DNA of 64,000 nucleotides from Rhizobium aethiopicum. GTDB lineage: Bacteria; Pseudomonadota; Alphaproteobacteria; Rhizobiales; Rhizobiaceae. Within the stretch, counting starts at the first letter, position 1; each line of letters begins with the position of its first letter. The stretch lies in contig NZ_JACIFV010000011.1 of NCBI RefSeq assembly GCF_014197535.1, forward strand, positions 62,001 through 126,000. Direction: 5' to 3'. Shown piece after piece: positions 1 to 8,727 of this stretch. The notes under the pieces were generated by a model that saw nothing but the letters and a program-made list of their open reading frames with translations, had not been told where the DNA came from and searched no databases. The position numbers were made by a program, and so were the translations under genes.

Positions 1-284
1 CTCGCTGTCAGGAAATTCCTCGAACCTGCCTTCGACGACGATGCTCGTCCACCCGCCGGCGCTCGAACGCTGCTCGATGTGTAGGCAGACCTTGTCGTTC
101 CCCGCATCCAGTCGAGCTTTTTGCCGGGCATGGTGAAGCTATAGGCGACGCCGTTGGAAAAGGCGAAATAGATCGCCGCCACGTAGAGCTGCCCATCCTT
201 GCAGCATGCCAGATGACCGAAACGCTCGTTCTCCAGGATGCGGTAGCACTCACCGGGGTTGATCTCCGTCAGATTGATCGTCAT
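1..284 (-). pseudogene. Pyridoxamine 5'-phosphate oxidase-like (FMN-binding split barrel) gene, frameshifted, 3' end outside window
   Basis: Reading from an ATG at 284 behind a GGAGG ribosome site, the protein begins MTINLTEINPGECYRILENE and continues FGHLACCKDGQLYVAAIYFAF, the usual start of small PPOX/NimA-like flavin-binding proteins. After MPGKKLDWMRG the frame breaks near 100-104. A one-base shift restores NDKVCLHIEQ and then TSIVVEGRFEEFP, which is how the family continues. So one base is missing, either as a real mutation or as a sequence error. The C-terminus lies left of the window. The family match is from motif memory; the substrate is unknown. Confidence 0.6.
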
Positions 285-413
285 GGCCGTATCCTCCAGC
301 TTCGATGAAGGCGCGATTATAGGAGCTTCATTGCGCCGCGGCCTTGACCAAGCGCAATGCGAACTCTCTCAGCGGCATGCATCATGACGGAAGTTTAACC
401 TCAGGAGGCAAGC

Positions 414-1235
414 ATGAAGCCGCAGTTCCATCTCCCGTTGTCGACCTATCCCGACGCGAGTTCCTTCGCCATAATCGACAATGCTATCGGCCTCGCTAGG
501 CAAAATGACGCCCATCTCGTCGCCAGTATTCCACAAGTCCGGATCCCCCAGGTCCATCCGCCCTTTCCCACCGTTATCGATGTCGAGACATGGCGGGGAC
601 AAGCAGAACGGTATAGCCGGGACAGCGGGACTTCGCTGCGGGGACACATCGCCGACGCTATTTCGGAAACTGGCTTCGAGGTGCGAATCCACGGATTCGA
701 GGTCAGGGAACCGTTCGTCTATGAACGCTTTTCTGAAATTGCCAAGTGCTACGACCTTTCCATCGTCGAAGCCTCGGAGCTCTCCCGGCAACTCTCCGAA
801 ACGCTGCTATTCGGAAGCGGCCGTCCGCTCGTGCTATTTCCAGCCACCAGCGTCTACTCTCGTGTGGACACGATCGCCGTCGCCTGGGACGGCAGCGCCA
901 CCGCAGCGCGCGCCCTTTCCAGCGCACGGGTCTTCATCGAACGCGCGATCAAGGTGCAGGTCATCTCGATCACCGACGACAAGGAGATCGACGAGGCGAA
1001 CCGCGCCCTCCTGATCTCTTCGTTGAAGCATTCGGGACTCGACGTGGATGACGTATCGATCCAGGCAGGCGGCGAGACCGCGACAGGCGCCATCCAATCG
1101 GCCGCGCTGGAACGAAAGGCGGACCTTCTGGTCGCGGGCGGATTTGGCCATTCGCGGCTTCGTGAGTTCATCCTCGGCGGCGTCACTCGAGAACTTCTCG
1201 TCAAGGCCGAGCTACCAGTGCTTCTCGCCCATTAG
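414..1235 (+). CDS. Universal stress protein (UspA family, tandem-type, 273 aa)
   Basis: A soluble stress protein of the Usp fold. The C-terminal half (about residues 150-273) has the typical IAVAWDGS beta-strand start and the ATP-binding signature GGFGHSRLREFILGGVTRELL, matching G-2x-G-9x-G-(S/T). The N-terminal half (1-140) is a diverged Usp-like domain without that signature, so this is a double-domain protein of the length usual for rhizobial tandem Usps. The start is set by AGGAGG just upstream of the ATG. It converges on the decayed P-type ATPase gene; the two stop codons overlap or nearly so around 1232-1235. In rhizobia such Usps are often linked to low-oxygen or metal stress, but no promoter signal was found here. 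Confidence 0.85.
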   Translation: MKPQFHLPLSTYPDASSFAIIDNAIGLARQNDAHLVASIPQVRIPQVHPPFPTVIDVETWRGQAERYSRDSGTSLRGHIADAISETGFEVRIHGFEVREPFVYERFSEIAKCYDLSIVEASELSRQLSETLLFGSGRPLVLFPATSVYSRVDTIAVAWDGSATAARALSSARVFIERAIKVQVISITDDKEIDEANRALLISSLKHSGLDVDDVSIQAGGETATGAIQSAALERKADLLVAGGFGHSRLREFILGGVTRELLVKAELPVLLAH

Positions 1236-2306
1236 AGGGCGCGAAGGGCGTTAGAATGACCGCGACGTCGATGGCCTCCTGAAGCAATGCCCCGCCGACT
1301 GGCGGAAGGTATTGAAGCCGGTCTTCGAGCGTGATCGTGCCAGCCGGCGTGCCGTCAAACACTACCTTGACACGCATTGCGCTGCCTGACCCGTTAGGCC
1401 CGGACGGCGGCGCCTCTGCGAAATAGGCGTCTCCTCCGACGCCGACGCGCACGCCATCGACGATTCCGGATCCCGCGGTCTCGGTCACCTCCGATGGGCG
1501 GCTCACTACCAACCCACGTCTATGCGCCTCGTCCACCAGCGCGCGTCCGACCACATGGCCCGACGCCTGGTCCAGCGAGGCGGCCAGCCGCAGGATCCTG
1601 TTAGGATGCTCCGATCCCTCGATGTGGCCGACTTCGGGCTGTCCCGCGGTGAGCGTCCCCGTCTTGTCGAACACCGCCACGGTGGCCTGGACGAGTGCCT
1701 CGAGAGGTCCCGCACCCTTCACCAGAACGCCCTCCTTCGCAAGTGCGACGGGTACGGCCAGGATCAACGGACAGGGCGTGGCGACGACCAGCACGGCCAC
1801 GATCCTTGACAGGTCTCCGGACATGAACGCCGAGACGCCTGCAATCGCTACCGTGGCGAACAAGAACCACACCGAGAACCGGTCGGCCAGTCGCATCAGC
1901 TTCGCCTTGGAGCGCCTCGATGCTTCCACGAGCCTCACTATTCCGGTATTCCGGCATAGGTGCTGTCTCGGCGCGACTTAGAACGCGGATTTCGATCACG
2001 TCCCCCTCGTTCGTAGCGCCACTTGAAATGTTGCCATCCCTCGCGATGCGCACCCTTAAGGGCTCTCCGGTCAGGACCGCCTGGTCGATCGTCGCGACTT
2101 CGCTGACGAGAGCCCCGTCGGCCGGTACGACGTCGCCCTTGCGTATCAGGAGCACGTCGCCGACCGCGATCTTCTCGATTGACCCCCTTGCTATGTAGAT
2201 CAGCGCTTCGCCTGCCCGGCGCTGGCCGGGGCCAGATCTGAGACCGTGCGATGCAGATATTCGGCACAGGACCCCGCAGGACCATATTCATCTTCATTGT
2301 CTTCAC
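1232..2306 (-). pseudogene. Heavy-metal translocating P-type ATPase remnant (frameshifts plus internal deletion)
   Basis: In reading order the remnant has an actuator region (LLIRKGDVVPADG, then IDQAVLTGEP), a frame change near 1940-1960, a membrane part with the metal-site motif TPCPLILAVP, and the phosphorylation site DKTGTLT. It then runs to ITLEDRL and jumps directly to LPPVGGALLQEAIDVAVI, which in this family forms the extreme C-terminus. The second half of the P domain, including the GDGxND hinge, is therefore deleted. One more missing base near 1253 destroys an ending NALRAL whose stop would fall at 1232-1234. The N-terminal metal-binding domains and first helices are absent. It cannot be functional; an ancestral Zn/Cd/Pb- or Cu-type exporter is likely. 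Confidence 0.85.
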
Positions 2307-2346
2307 GACTTCGAATCAAATCAACTGCTTAGCCTTGAAAGACGGC

Positions 2347-3441
2347 CTATTCTCCAAACGGAAGTTCAATTTCTTCGCCGTTTCTTTTTCCGCCCTCGGT
2401 CAGGACCGTGTTGAGCCGCTCGGCATCTTGTGCTGGCAGCATTCCCGCCCCGGTTCGAATACCTTCTCGCCATGTAGGCCCGCGCCTCCATGCTTCGTTG
2501 TAGACGAGCGCCAAGTCAGTAGATCGCCTTGTCTGCTGCAGCGCTTCGAAGAGCAGCGCAGCTTGTCGGATGTCCTTCTCACGCTTCGCCGGCCCCTGCC
2601 CGTCCGTGTTTCGGCGGCTGGCGACTATTAGCTTGTGGACGGCATACCGGGACGGATCAGGGACGACGACCGGAACACCGCTTCGGTGGAGCAGCATTGT
2701 CCTGACGGGTTCCCTTATGAGGAAGTCGAGAAAGCGCAGTGGATCCGCGCTGGCGCCACCAAGAGCGGGCATCTTCGCCGGCTGATCGATGTAGTCATCC
2801 GAACCACGGTTCGACGTCAGGAACTCAACCCTGTAGCCGTCGGCATTCTGAAACGCTGACGAGACCGCGGCTCCCGATCGATGTGGAACTGGACGAAAGC
2901 TGGCGTCGACGCCCTGCAGCAACTCAAGGATCGAAGGCAGACTATCTTCGACCTCCCGACTGATGGCATAGTCCTGGGCGATGTCAGCATCGCCGGTCAG
3001 GATCGCAGCCATGGGAAGACGGACACCGAGCAGTCCTGAATAGCACTGAAAGGCCACCGTGCCTATGAGAATACCCCGGAGCCGAAAGAGACCGCCATCG
3101 GCAAGAGCCTCGACGATATCGCCCGACATGGCGTCAGGGGCGATCATCCCGCCTTCGCGGGTCAGGGTATTTACCAAGCGCCTGCGAGCGCGTAGATCGT
3201 CCTTGTCCCGCTTATGATCAGCTACGCGCTGTGCGATAACCGGATCATCAGCGGAACCGACGTAACGACGTTTCGTACCACCATGTCCATCCGGGATGTC
3301 GAAATACCAGTACTTGCGCCCCTTGATGTTTGCCGGGGTGAACCGACCCTCCGGAGGGAAATCGGCCGTCCAAGCGGCGTCGAGCGAGCGCTGACCGAGC
3401 TCAGCGAGCATCGTCTGATACATGAGGTCGATGGACTTCAT
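2347..3441 (-). CDS. GSU2403-family nucleotidyltransferase-fold protein (364 aa)
   Basis: The protein matches what I know of the GSU2403 family (PF12281-like): an N-terminal segment with RKYWYFDIPDGHGGTKRRYVGS, a middle part GTVAFQCYSGLLGVRLP, and an acidic stretch LTGDADIAQD that would supply metal-binding aspartates of a nucleotidyltransferase fold. The C-terminal half carries YAVHKLIVASRR, seen in many minimal nucleotidyltransferases. Its substrate is not known; relatives occur in accessory DNA and may act like MNT- or AbiEii-type toxins. The ATG at 3441 sits 13 bp from a perfect 31-bp palindrome, which suggests autoregulation. It appears to be a single-gene unit. Confidence 0.7.
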   Translation of the reverse strand: MKSIDLMYQTMLAELGQRSLDAAWTADFPPEGRFTPANIKGRKYWYFDIPDGHGGTKRRYVGSADDPVIAQRVADHKRDKDDLRARRRLVNTLTREGGMIAPDAMSGDIVEALADGGLFRLRGILIGTVAFQCYSGLLGVRLPMAAILTGDADIAQDYAISREVEDSLPSILELLQGVDASFRPVPHRSGAAVSSAFQNADGYRVEFLTSNRGSDDYIDQPAKMPALGGASADPLRFLDFLIREPVRTMLLHRSGVPVVVPDPSRYAVHKLIVASRRNTDGQGPAKREKDIRQAALLFEALQQTRRSTDLALVYNEAWRRGPTWREGIRTGAGMLPAQDAERLNTVLTEGGKRNGEEIELPFGE

Positions 3442-3454
3442 AGCTCGACTCCAG

Positions 3455-3485
3455 GGTTATACTGTTTTTCAAAAACAGTATAACC
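3455..3485. promoter_or_regulatory. Perfect palindrome upstream of the GSU2403-type gene (likely operator)
   Basis: Two 15-base arms, GGTTATACTGTTTTT and its exact complement, flank a single C at 3470. The palindrome lies 14-44 bp before the start codon at 3441, where a repressor would block transcription. It is AT-rich, so it is unlikely to be a terminator for a minus-strand gene starting downstream. The binding protein is unknown; the downstream gene product itself is one candidate. Confidence 0.6.
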
Positions 3486-3576
3486 GTCGTGAGGATAGGT
3501 CGCAAGATAGGATGCCGCCTCTATCGTCTTGAAAGGACACCTGCAACAAGCTTAAAAGGCAGGCAGCGCGTCACGC

Positions 3577-4131
3577 TCATGGTTCAAACCGCTCCAGCAT
3601 TTTTCTCAACTGCGCGTTTTGCAACGTTAGCTTTCTGGCCAGCTGATCCCTGAGCATCCTGATCTCGTCATCGAGGCTCATCCCGTTTGCAGTTTGGATA
3701 AATTGGGGATCGTTCGCAATCGCCACCGCTTCCTTGCTGCGGCTCCTTTGCTCGCGCGGTGCGACCTCGGCAGTTCGCTTGATCCAAGCGGCATCATGTG
3801 CAGCGGTGGCGTTGATACCCGTACCACCGGATATAGCGGGATCAGCGACCTCCACGATTTCGGCAACTTCGCCGTCGACCTTGTCGTGGACATCGCTTTC
3901 GGCTTCTTCGGAATGCACAGGCTTGAGGGAAACTGCACCGGGTTGACCGTGACGAGGTAGCTCCGCGCCTGCCGGCCGACCATCGCTATTCAGGCTGTCC
4001 TCGGCAGGCGTTTCAGTCGGACCAGAACTAGGCAACGCCTCCGGCGAAACCTTCTCGGTCGAGCCGTTTTTTCGCTTTTGTTCGCGTCCCGGTGAGACCA
4101 GTCGGGCAAGAAATTTCCAGGGAGACGCCAT
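3577..4131 (-). CDS. SyrB-like coiled-coil C-terminus protein, hypothetical (184 aa)
   Basis: A hydrophilic, low-complexity protein rich in Glu, Ala, Ser and Pro up to about residue 140. It ends in a short leucine-rich helix, DEIRMLRDQLARKLTLQNAQLRKMLERFEP. That tail resembles the C-terminus of the neighbouring SyrB-like protein (heptads of Leu with a KLxxxNAxLRK core), so the two probably belong to one rhizobial family whose conserved part is the terminal coiled coil. It starts at an ATG encoding MASPWKFLARL. No DNA-binding motif is visible. Its role is unknown; regulation of symbiosis genes is only an inference from the neighbour. Confidence 0.55.
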   Translation of the reverse strand: MASPWKFLARLVSPGREQKRKNGSTEKVSPEALPSSGPTETPAEDSLNSDGRPAGAELPRHGQPGAVSLKPVHSEEAESDVHDKVDGEVAEIVEVADPAISGGTGINATAAHDAAWIKRTAEVAPREQRSRSKEAVAIANDPQFIQTANGMSLDDEIRMLRDQLARKLTLQNAQLRKMLERFEP

Positions 4132-4258
4132 CTATCCGACCTCGCGTTTTATCCCGCAAGCAGGCAGTAAGTCTTCATTCCGGCAACAGCTCACCGTCGC
4201 CAAATTTTATCTCTTGATAAGCATGGAAATGCGGCCGGCGATTGACCAGCTGCTTTTA

Positions 4259-4933
4259 TCAATCGAGTTTGAGCCGTTTGCGCAGATCGGCATTTTCAGC
4301 GCGAAGTTTTTCAGCCAGAAGCTTGCGCAGCCGCTGATTTTCCTCTTCTAACTGCAGGAGGTCCGCCATTTCATCGATCGCTGTCGTCGGCGCGGCCGAG
4401 GCTGTCTGCACCGCCTTCGGAGCACGGCGCACAGGTGCGCGTTTGGCGCTCGCCGCAGCTTCGATCACCTTTGTCTTGCGCCCTCTCCTCTTCACACCAC
4501 CGGCGCCGGCCAGAGCAGCTGCTGGCTCTGCCGTAGTGTCAGCTGACGCGGTTTCGAGTGCCGCGGCTTTCTTGGCCCTGGGTTTGCGCTGTTTCTTCGG
4601 CGTAATTGGCGTTTCGACAACGGCCGGCACATCGGCACTGGTTGCAGTATCAGTCTCGTCGGCCATGCTTATCTCCTGTGCATCTGATGCAGTTGTCGAC
4701 GGCTCAAGAGGCGGTGTCAACAACGACTCAGCCTGATCTGGTTTTGGTAGAGAAATTTCGCTGTCGGATTTGCCACTCTGAGAGCTATCCGACAGAAACG
4801 GCATTGCCTCTTCGTCTAGGTCGCGAGCGACGGACTTTAGGTCCACGTTGCCCCAGATCGAGTTCGACCTAGTATCGAGTTTTCGTCTGCCGCTTTTGTA
4901 CTCGACGGCAAAACTGCGTTGCACTTTTTTCAA
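4259..4933 (-). CDS. SyrB-like symbiotic regulator with N-terminal extension (224 aa, or 135 aa from an internal start)
   Basis: The last 135 residues match SyrB of Sinorhizobium meliloti as I remember it: MADETDTA start, several basic KKPRAKK/RRGRKTK patches, and the end ADLLQLEEENQRLRKLLAEKLRAENADLRKRLKLD. SyrB proteins affect syrM/nodD3-linked symbiotic regulation. A strong ribosome site (GGAGATAAGC) directly before the internal ATG at 4666 argues that the short SyrB-sized form is made. The reading frame is also open upstream to 4933 with a rhizobial-looking start (MKKVQRSFAVEYKSGRR...SIWG), so a 224-residue form or two nested products are possible. Family assignment is fairly sure; the start is not. 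Confidence 0.65.
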   Translation of the reverse strand: MKKVQRSFAVEYKSGRRKLDTRSNSIWGNVDLKSVARDLDEEAMPFLSDSSQSGKSDSEISLPKPDQAESLLTPPLEPSTTASDAQEISMADETDTATSADVPAVVETPITPKKQRKPRAKKAAALETASADTTAEPAAALAGAGGVKRRGRKTKVIEAAASAKRAPVRRAPKAVQTASAAPTTAIDEMADLLQLEEENQRLRKLLAEKLRAENADLRKRLKLD

Positions 4934-5920
4934 TATAAAAGGCCTTGAAAATTCATTGGATGATTTGGTGATGGGGTGGTATATCCGAAATAACGATTAC
5001 CGGACTGCCCGTCTATAGCCACGCTCAAATGTCCACCTCACCTTTCCAGGAGCAGAATTCGTGGCCAGTCGAATGGGGGATGAGACGGGTGAGGCTACAT
5101 TGGCCCTGAACGAAGTCAAACCGTACTGATTCAAAAGTTGCACGTGGGCAACTTATCGGCGAGCTTCCTTGTTGTACATCGCCGGAGTCTTAAAAGATTT
5201 TCCGCCAACCCCGACGCGGTCTATGTAGCGCATCCAGAGCGCCGGCGTTGCCAGCGCGCACGGGCGAAGGCCAGATCGATCGGCACCACCGTCGTCACGC
5301 ATGAACTGCCGAACCCTCAATCGAAGAAGCAATGCGCCTGTCAACCTTGTCTTTCTTTGCTCGCCTGCCGGGCCAGTTCCCTTCGATCCGTTATGCGATC
5401 TTCCTCGGCACCACAATCGGCGTGGTGACGAAGCTGATAAGGAAATGTCGCTGGGCGGGCACAGTGTTGTATCTTCAAATATGGAAGCCAAGATCGTTGC
5501 GACCCCTTGGGCAGAAGTGGGGCGGAGATCGACCATGATCGTCCCGTACCGCGAGGAATGCCGCCAGCTCCAATCATCGATGCCCATAACCCGCGGATTT
5601 CCGACGAAGCCATTGAGAAATGGGAAGGTAAGCCGCTTTACACCTTCGCCGGAGACAAGAAGCCCGGCGATATGACCGGTCGTCAGCAACCGGCGTCAGC
5701 GCCCCTCCCAGCCGATGCGAGGTGTAGCAGAAGCACGGCGTTCGGCGATTCGAGCAGCGAAGCCGGCACACTCGCTTGTCGGATATCGTCCCGCCGAGCA
5801 GCCGCCCAGAGCGGCGAGGCCATTACCCTGACGCCTTCTGCGCCGCGCTCATCAATTCCACAGCCGATGGGTTTTTATGCGCCGGCACAGATTGTGTGAT
5901 GCGAGAGCACACAGCGTCGA
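4934..5920. other. No intact gene; eroded sequence
   Basis: Reading frames here are short and overlap on both strands, and none starts with a convincing ribosome site. A stretch near 5545-5680 (PIIDAHNPRISDEAIEKWEGKPLYTFAGDKKPGDM in pieces) reads like real protein but is not open on either side, so this is probably decayed coding DNA. Confidence 0.4.
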
Positions 5921-6140
5921 GGTTCGGTCGGTCTGCATCAACGGGCTTCAAGGAAGCCGAGGCCATCCGATTGCGGAAGATGCTGGACAAGCTGCGCTGG
6001 AAGCGAAAGCAGCCGCCCCTGCCCTATTCCTGAAGTGCCGCTATTGTCTGGGTCGAGCCGACCCTGGTCGCCGAGATCGAGTTTCCTGGACAGCTGATGG
6101 GAAACTTCGCCATCCATCCTAACAAGCGGAGGTGGCGTCT
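5921..6140 (+). pseudogene. ligD: ligD (ATP-dependent DNA ligase D) relic, ligase-domain C-terminus
   Basis: One frame reads FGRSASTGFKEAEAIRLRKML, close to the VGTGF motif segment of LigD adenylation/OB domains. Further on, another frame reads VEPTLVAEIEFPG, and a third gives WTADGKLRHPSYK. In intact LigD these pieces follow one another as (W)VxPxLVAEVEFxGWTxDGxLRHPSFKGLR. So the relic has at least two frameshifts and no start or end. It is non-functional. LigD normally works with Ku in non-homologous end joining; no ku gene is visible in this window. Confidence 0.6.
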
Positions 6141-6190
6141 AAGGTGAAATACGCCGACTTCAACCAGATCACCCCGCAGCAAAAAGGCTC
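6138..6190 (+). pseudogene. Possible DNA polymerase IV (DinB) fragment
   Basis: The short stretch KVKYADFNQIT matches the VKVKYADFxQITRS motif of DinB-type Y-family polymerases. It directly abuts the ligD relic and loses similarity after about 11 residues. Only the motif supports it. Confidence 0.35.
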
Positions 6191-6627
6191 CGACGACCCT
6201 TCCGGCCATTGCGTACGGACCCAGAACAGATCGTTAGCCTGCGGCTGACGCCATTCGTTCGGCCGCGGCTCACACAGCGCCACTTGGCGTATTCAAAAGC
6301 GCCGAGGCTCTTCGCGCAGCGTTGGAAGAGCGAAGCCATTGAATCTTGTGAAGCATTCGGTTGCGCCGCGCGCGGATTTCAACTAGGTTTCGCAGCGAGG
6401 CAGTACGCGCTGCCTTGGGGTGTGGAAACCCCTACAAGCGGTTGGTGTCGGCCGATTCGACACCACACTCCTTGACCTTCGGTCGAGGAGCCTGTGGCGT
6501 ATGTCCAGGTTCCTCGGAACTAAAGGCCACAGGACCGTCTTGTACGGTTTCCAACTCCCCGATCAGTGGGTTGAGCGAGTTTTCAGCGGGGGCGCACCGC
6601 GTGAAACTCTCCATCGGGGTGTCCACC

Positions 6628-7101
6628 ATGAAGCGCTATGCAGCAGCACAGGTCCGGACTTCGAGGCCTGCGCAAGCCGAACAGTCGAATGTAGCGCGCG
6701 AGTTGGTGCATCCAGTTGATCGGCATGTCGGACAGCAAATCCGTATCCGCCGAATGCAGTCGAATGTATCCCTAGGGGATCTCGGCGCCGGCATCGGGGT
6801 CAGTTTGCAGCAGGTACAAAAATATGAAAGCGGTAAGAACCGCGTCAGCGCTTCGATGCTCTACGAGCTTGCCAATTGCCTCAAGATCCCTGTTTCGAGG
6901 TTTTTCGAAGGCCTTCCAGATCCCGAAACCACTCAGGGCCAGCAAATCATAACAGAGATCGATGAGAAGATTGCCTACATTTCCACGGCGGAGGGACGGC
7001 GTCTGATAGACGACGTCTTGCTCCTTTCCCCGCGTGTGCGCAGCCGGGTCGTTGCCCTCGTCAGCTCGATTGTCGATGAAGAGATGGAAGAACAGAAGTA
7101 A
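6628..7101 (+). CDS. XRE-family helix-turn-helix transcriptional regulator (157 aa)
   Basis: Residues about 32-90 form a classical Cro/CI HTH: VGQQIRIRRMQSNVSLGDLG, then GVSLQQVQKYESGKNRVSAS, then LYELANCLKIPVSRFFEG. The C-terminal 60 residues contain a helical part with LIDDVLLLSPRVRSRVVALVSSIVDEE, as in the many rhizobial XRE proteins of this size. I place the start at the ATG at 6628 (MKRYAAAQVRTSRP); a weak GGGG stretch lies upstream. The frame is open further upstream, but that part looks non-native. Regulated genes are unknown. It is the first intact gene after the eroded stretch. Confidence 0.75.
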   Translation: MKRYAAAQVRTSRPAQAEQSNVARELVHPVDRHVGQQIRIRRMQSNVSLGDLGAGIGVSLQQVQKYESGKNRVSASMLYELANCLKIPVSRFFEGLPDPETTQGQQIITEIDEKIAYISTAEGRRLIDDVLLLSPRVRSRVVALVSSIVDEEMEEQK

Positions 7102-7370
7102 GCATCCGAGAGGGCCACTCAGGCGGCTTGATCTGTCGGTGGCGTAAGAGGTATTTGTGGAACTTCAGTGGCTCAGCCGTGGCTGGGTAGGTTCGATTGG
7201 TAGCGGTCCGTCTGTGGATACAACCGACACGATATCTGTATAGTCATTTATTGATGGGTTGTTATGACGATAGGGCAGGTTCGACTCTTGCTATGGGTGA
7301 ACGTTCTAGGCTGTGTGATGCAGACAATTGGACTTAGGTTGTCGGCGTGAGAAACGGTTGAGCGTAAAGT
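7102..7370. other. Intergenic, nothing recognised
   Basis: Convergent space between the XRE gene and a membrane-protein gene. No gene, RNA or strong terminator was seen. Confidence 0.4.
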
Positions 7371-7718
7371 CTACAAGGCACCTCTGAGGCTAATAGCCTC
7401 GACGACTGTGCGTTCTGTTCGATGGCCGTAAACTCCGATCAACATCAGCGATGTGACAATCGTCGTGGTTATCGTCGATGTGATGAGGCTCCGCCTAACT
7501 TTGTCAGGCGTTCGAGAAATTACAAAAAGTGCTCCCCCGATCAACAATCCAAAGATCGTTTGAACACCGATCCCGCCGATCAGTTCACCGAAAAGGAACC
7601 AGAAACCGAGGTAAGGCTCTGTGAACATCGAGTCATCGCCCCAATGCAACCGCATCAGCTCGAGGACTAAGAAGGCGACAGCCCCAAAAATAAAAGAAAG
7701 GCCGACAAATCTCAGCAT
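7371..7718 (-). CDS. Small integral membrane protein, unknown function (115 aa)
   Basis: The start at 7718 (MLRFVGLSF) is set by a strong GGAGGGTAAA before the ATG; a longer frame upstream is open but lacks such a site. Four hydrophobic segments are visible: residues 1-20 (FVGLSFIFGAVAFLVLELM), 35-57 (YLGFWFLFGELIGGIG), 58-75 (VQTIFGLLIGGALFVIS) and 85-103 (LITSTITTTIVTSLMLIGVYG). No family was recognised. Inner-membrane location is inferred from the helices. Confidence 0.6.
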   Translation of the reverse strand: MLRFVGLSFIFGAVAFLVLELMRLHWGDDSMFTEPYLGFWFLFGELIGGIGVQTIFGLLIGGALFVISRTPDKVRRSLITSTITTTIVTSLMLIGVYGHRTERTVVEAISLRGAL

Positions 7719-7807
7719 TTTACCCTCCATACGAGAACGCGACCTTAGCTGCAACTTGCTTTGAATCTATGAAGAGAAATGATAAATTGCCGAACTGGCC
7801 AAGAACG

Positions 7808-7912
7808 TGAACACCATGGCAGCAGGCAGACGTCCCGCGCGGTCTCCCCAATCCACCGAAGCAGGACTTCGAGACGGCCATTGACGCCGTTCACGTTGTA
7901 ACTGGCGATCAC
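7808..7912 (-). pseudogene. xthA: xthA (exodeoxyribonuclease III) 5' fragment
   Basis: Beginning with GTG at 7912, the sequence reads VIASYNVNGVNGRLEVLLRWIGETARDVCLL, the characteristic N-terminus of ExoIII-type AP endonucleases (IATYNVNGVNGRLxxLLxWLxExxPDVVCLQE). It breaks off just before the catalytic QE, so only about 33 codons remain. It follows the DUF3606 gene directly, suggesting an old operon cut by a deletion. Confidence 0.6.
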
Positions 7913-7914
7913 CG

Positions 7915-8091
7915 TCAGTGGCGATCAATCTCGGCCTCGACTTTTTTGCGGCTGTTACCGGCAGACTTGACCGCCTTCTTGACCGTATCCTTCGAAACGT
8001 TTTCCTTTTTCGCCTCGTATGCGACTTCATGCTTCTGACCGGCGGCGACGCGCGCCCGGTCCTGATTTCGTCCACGTGATGTAGTAGCCAT
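7915..8091 (-). CDS. DUF3606-like small protein (58 aa)
   Basis: MATTSRGRNQDRARVAAGQKHEVAYEAKKENVSKDTVKKAVKSAGNSRKKVEAEIDRH matches the small rhizobial DUF3606 family, whose core is (H)EVxYEAKKxGxSxxxVKKAVKxVGNSRKKVExEL. The ATG at 8091 follows AGGAGG with good spacing. The protein is highly charged and probably cytosolic; its function is unknown. Despite the decay around it, the gene is intact. Confidence 0.75.
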   Translation of the reverse strand: MATTSRGRNQDRARVAAGQKHEVAYEAKKENVSKDTVKKAVKSAGNSRKKVEAEIDRH

Positions 8092-8372
8092 GATAGAGCC
8101 TCCTGTGTTTCGGACCATCTAAAAACGAACGCGGATTCAAGAAGTTCCGGCCAATTCGTGCGGTGCAAGACATTCGTCGCAGGTGCCGCAACCGGGTGAC
8201 CTCGATCCTGCACCGCAAAGACCTCCGCGGTGTCGCTCCGGCCGACTGGTAGTTGCTGGCTTCTCAAGGACGATAACGAAATCGAAGCTGCTGAGCACGT
8301 CTCTCCGCTGGGCGGGAAGCTGTCGATCAGCAAGGTGCAGGACGAAATCGGTTATCCCGTCGACCCGGCAGC

Positions 8373-8606
8373 TCAGTGAACGGCAGCCGACGTCGGCGCG
8401 TTTACGCGCGTCGCCCACCTGCCGACATAAGTGCCGATGAGCAACGTTGTGACATCCTCTAACGATGTCGCGCCTTCGTTGAAGAACTCGATGGCGGCCG
8501 AGCACAAGGTTTGCGACGCCTGGTCGTCGGGTTCGACCTCGTAATAGCGGTACCAAGCCTGTACCGCTTCCGAAAGCATGCGGAAGTGTTCGTCGTGCGT
8601 TGGCAT
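8373..8606 (-). CDS. Small hypothetical protein (77 aa)
   Basis: The start at 8606 (MPTHDEHFRMLSEAVQAWYRYYEVEPDD) is supported by GGAGG eleven bases ahead. The product is acidic, mostly helical and soluble, with a central CSAAIEFFNEGATSLEDVTTLLIGTYVG. I know this only as a conserved rhizobial hypothetical type and assign no function. The 280 bp between it and the DUF3606 gene hold no convincing gene. Confidence 0.5.
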   Translation of the reverse strand: MPTHDEHFRMLSEAVQAWYRYYEVEPDDQASQTLCSAAIEFFNEGATSLEDVTTLLIGTYVGRWATRVNAPTSAAVH

Positions 8607-8727
8607 GTGACATCCTCCAGCTATCGACATAGCGGAGGAGCGATCTACAACAAGACCTCAGTCTCCAACTCTTCGGGATCCTGACGGCGGTCGTTCCCCA
8701 CTCAAAGGACGCCACAGTCGAGAACGG

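Noticed and set aside
3455..3485. Palindrome as a LexA box
   Set aside because: It resembles CTGT...ACAG of E. coli, but spacing is one base too long, and alphaproteobacterial LexA uses GTTC-N7-GTTC.
8137..8715. 192-codon minus-strand frame covering the small 77-aa gene
   Set aside because: The shorter frame at 8373-8606 has GGAGG and normal composition; the long frame is Arg/Cys/His-rich and lacks a start site.
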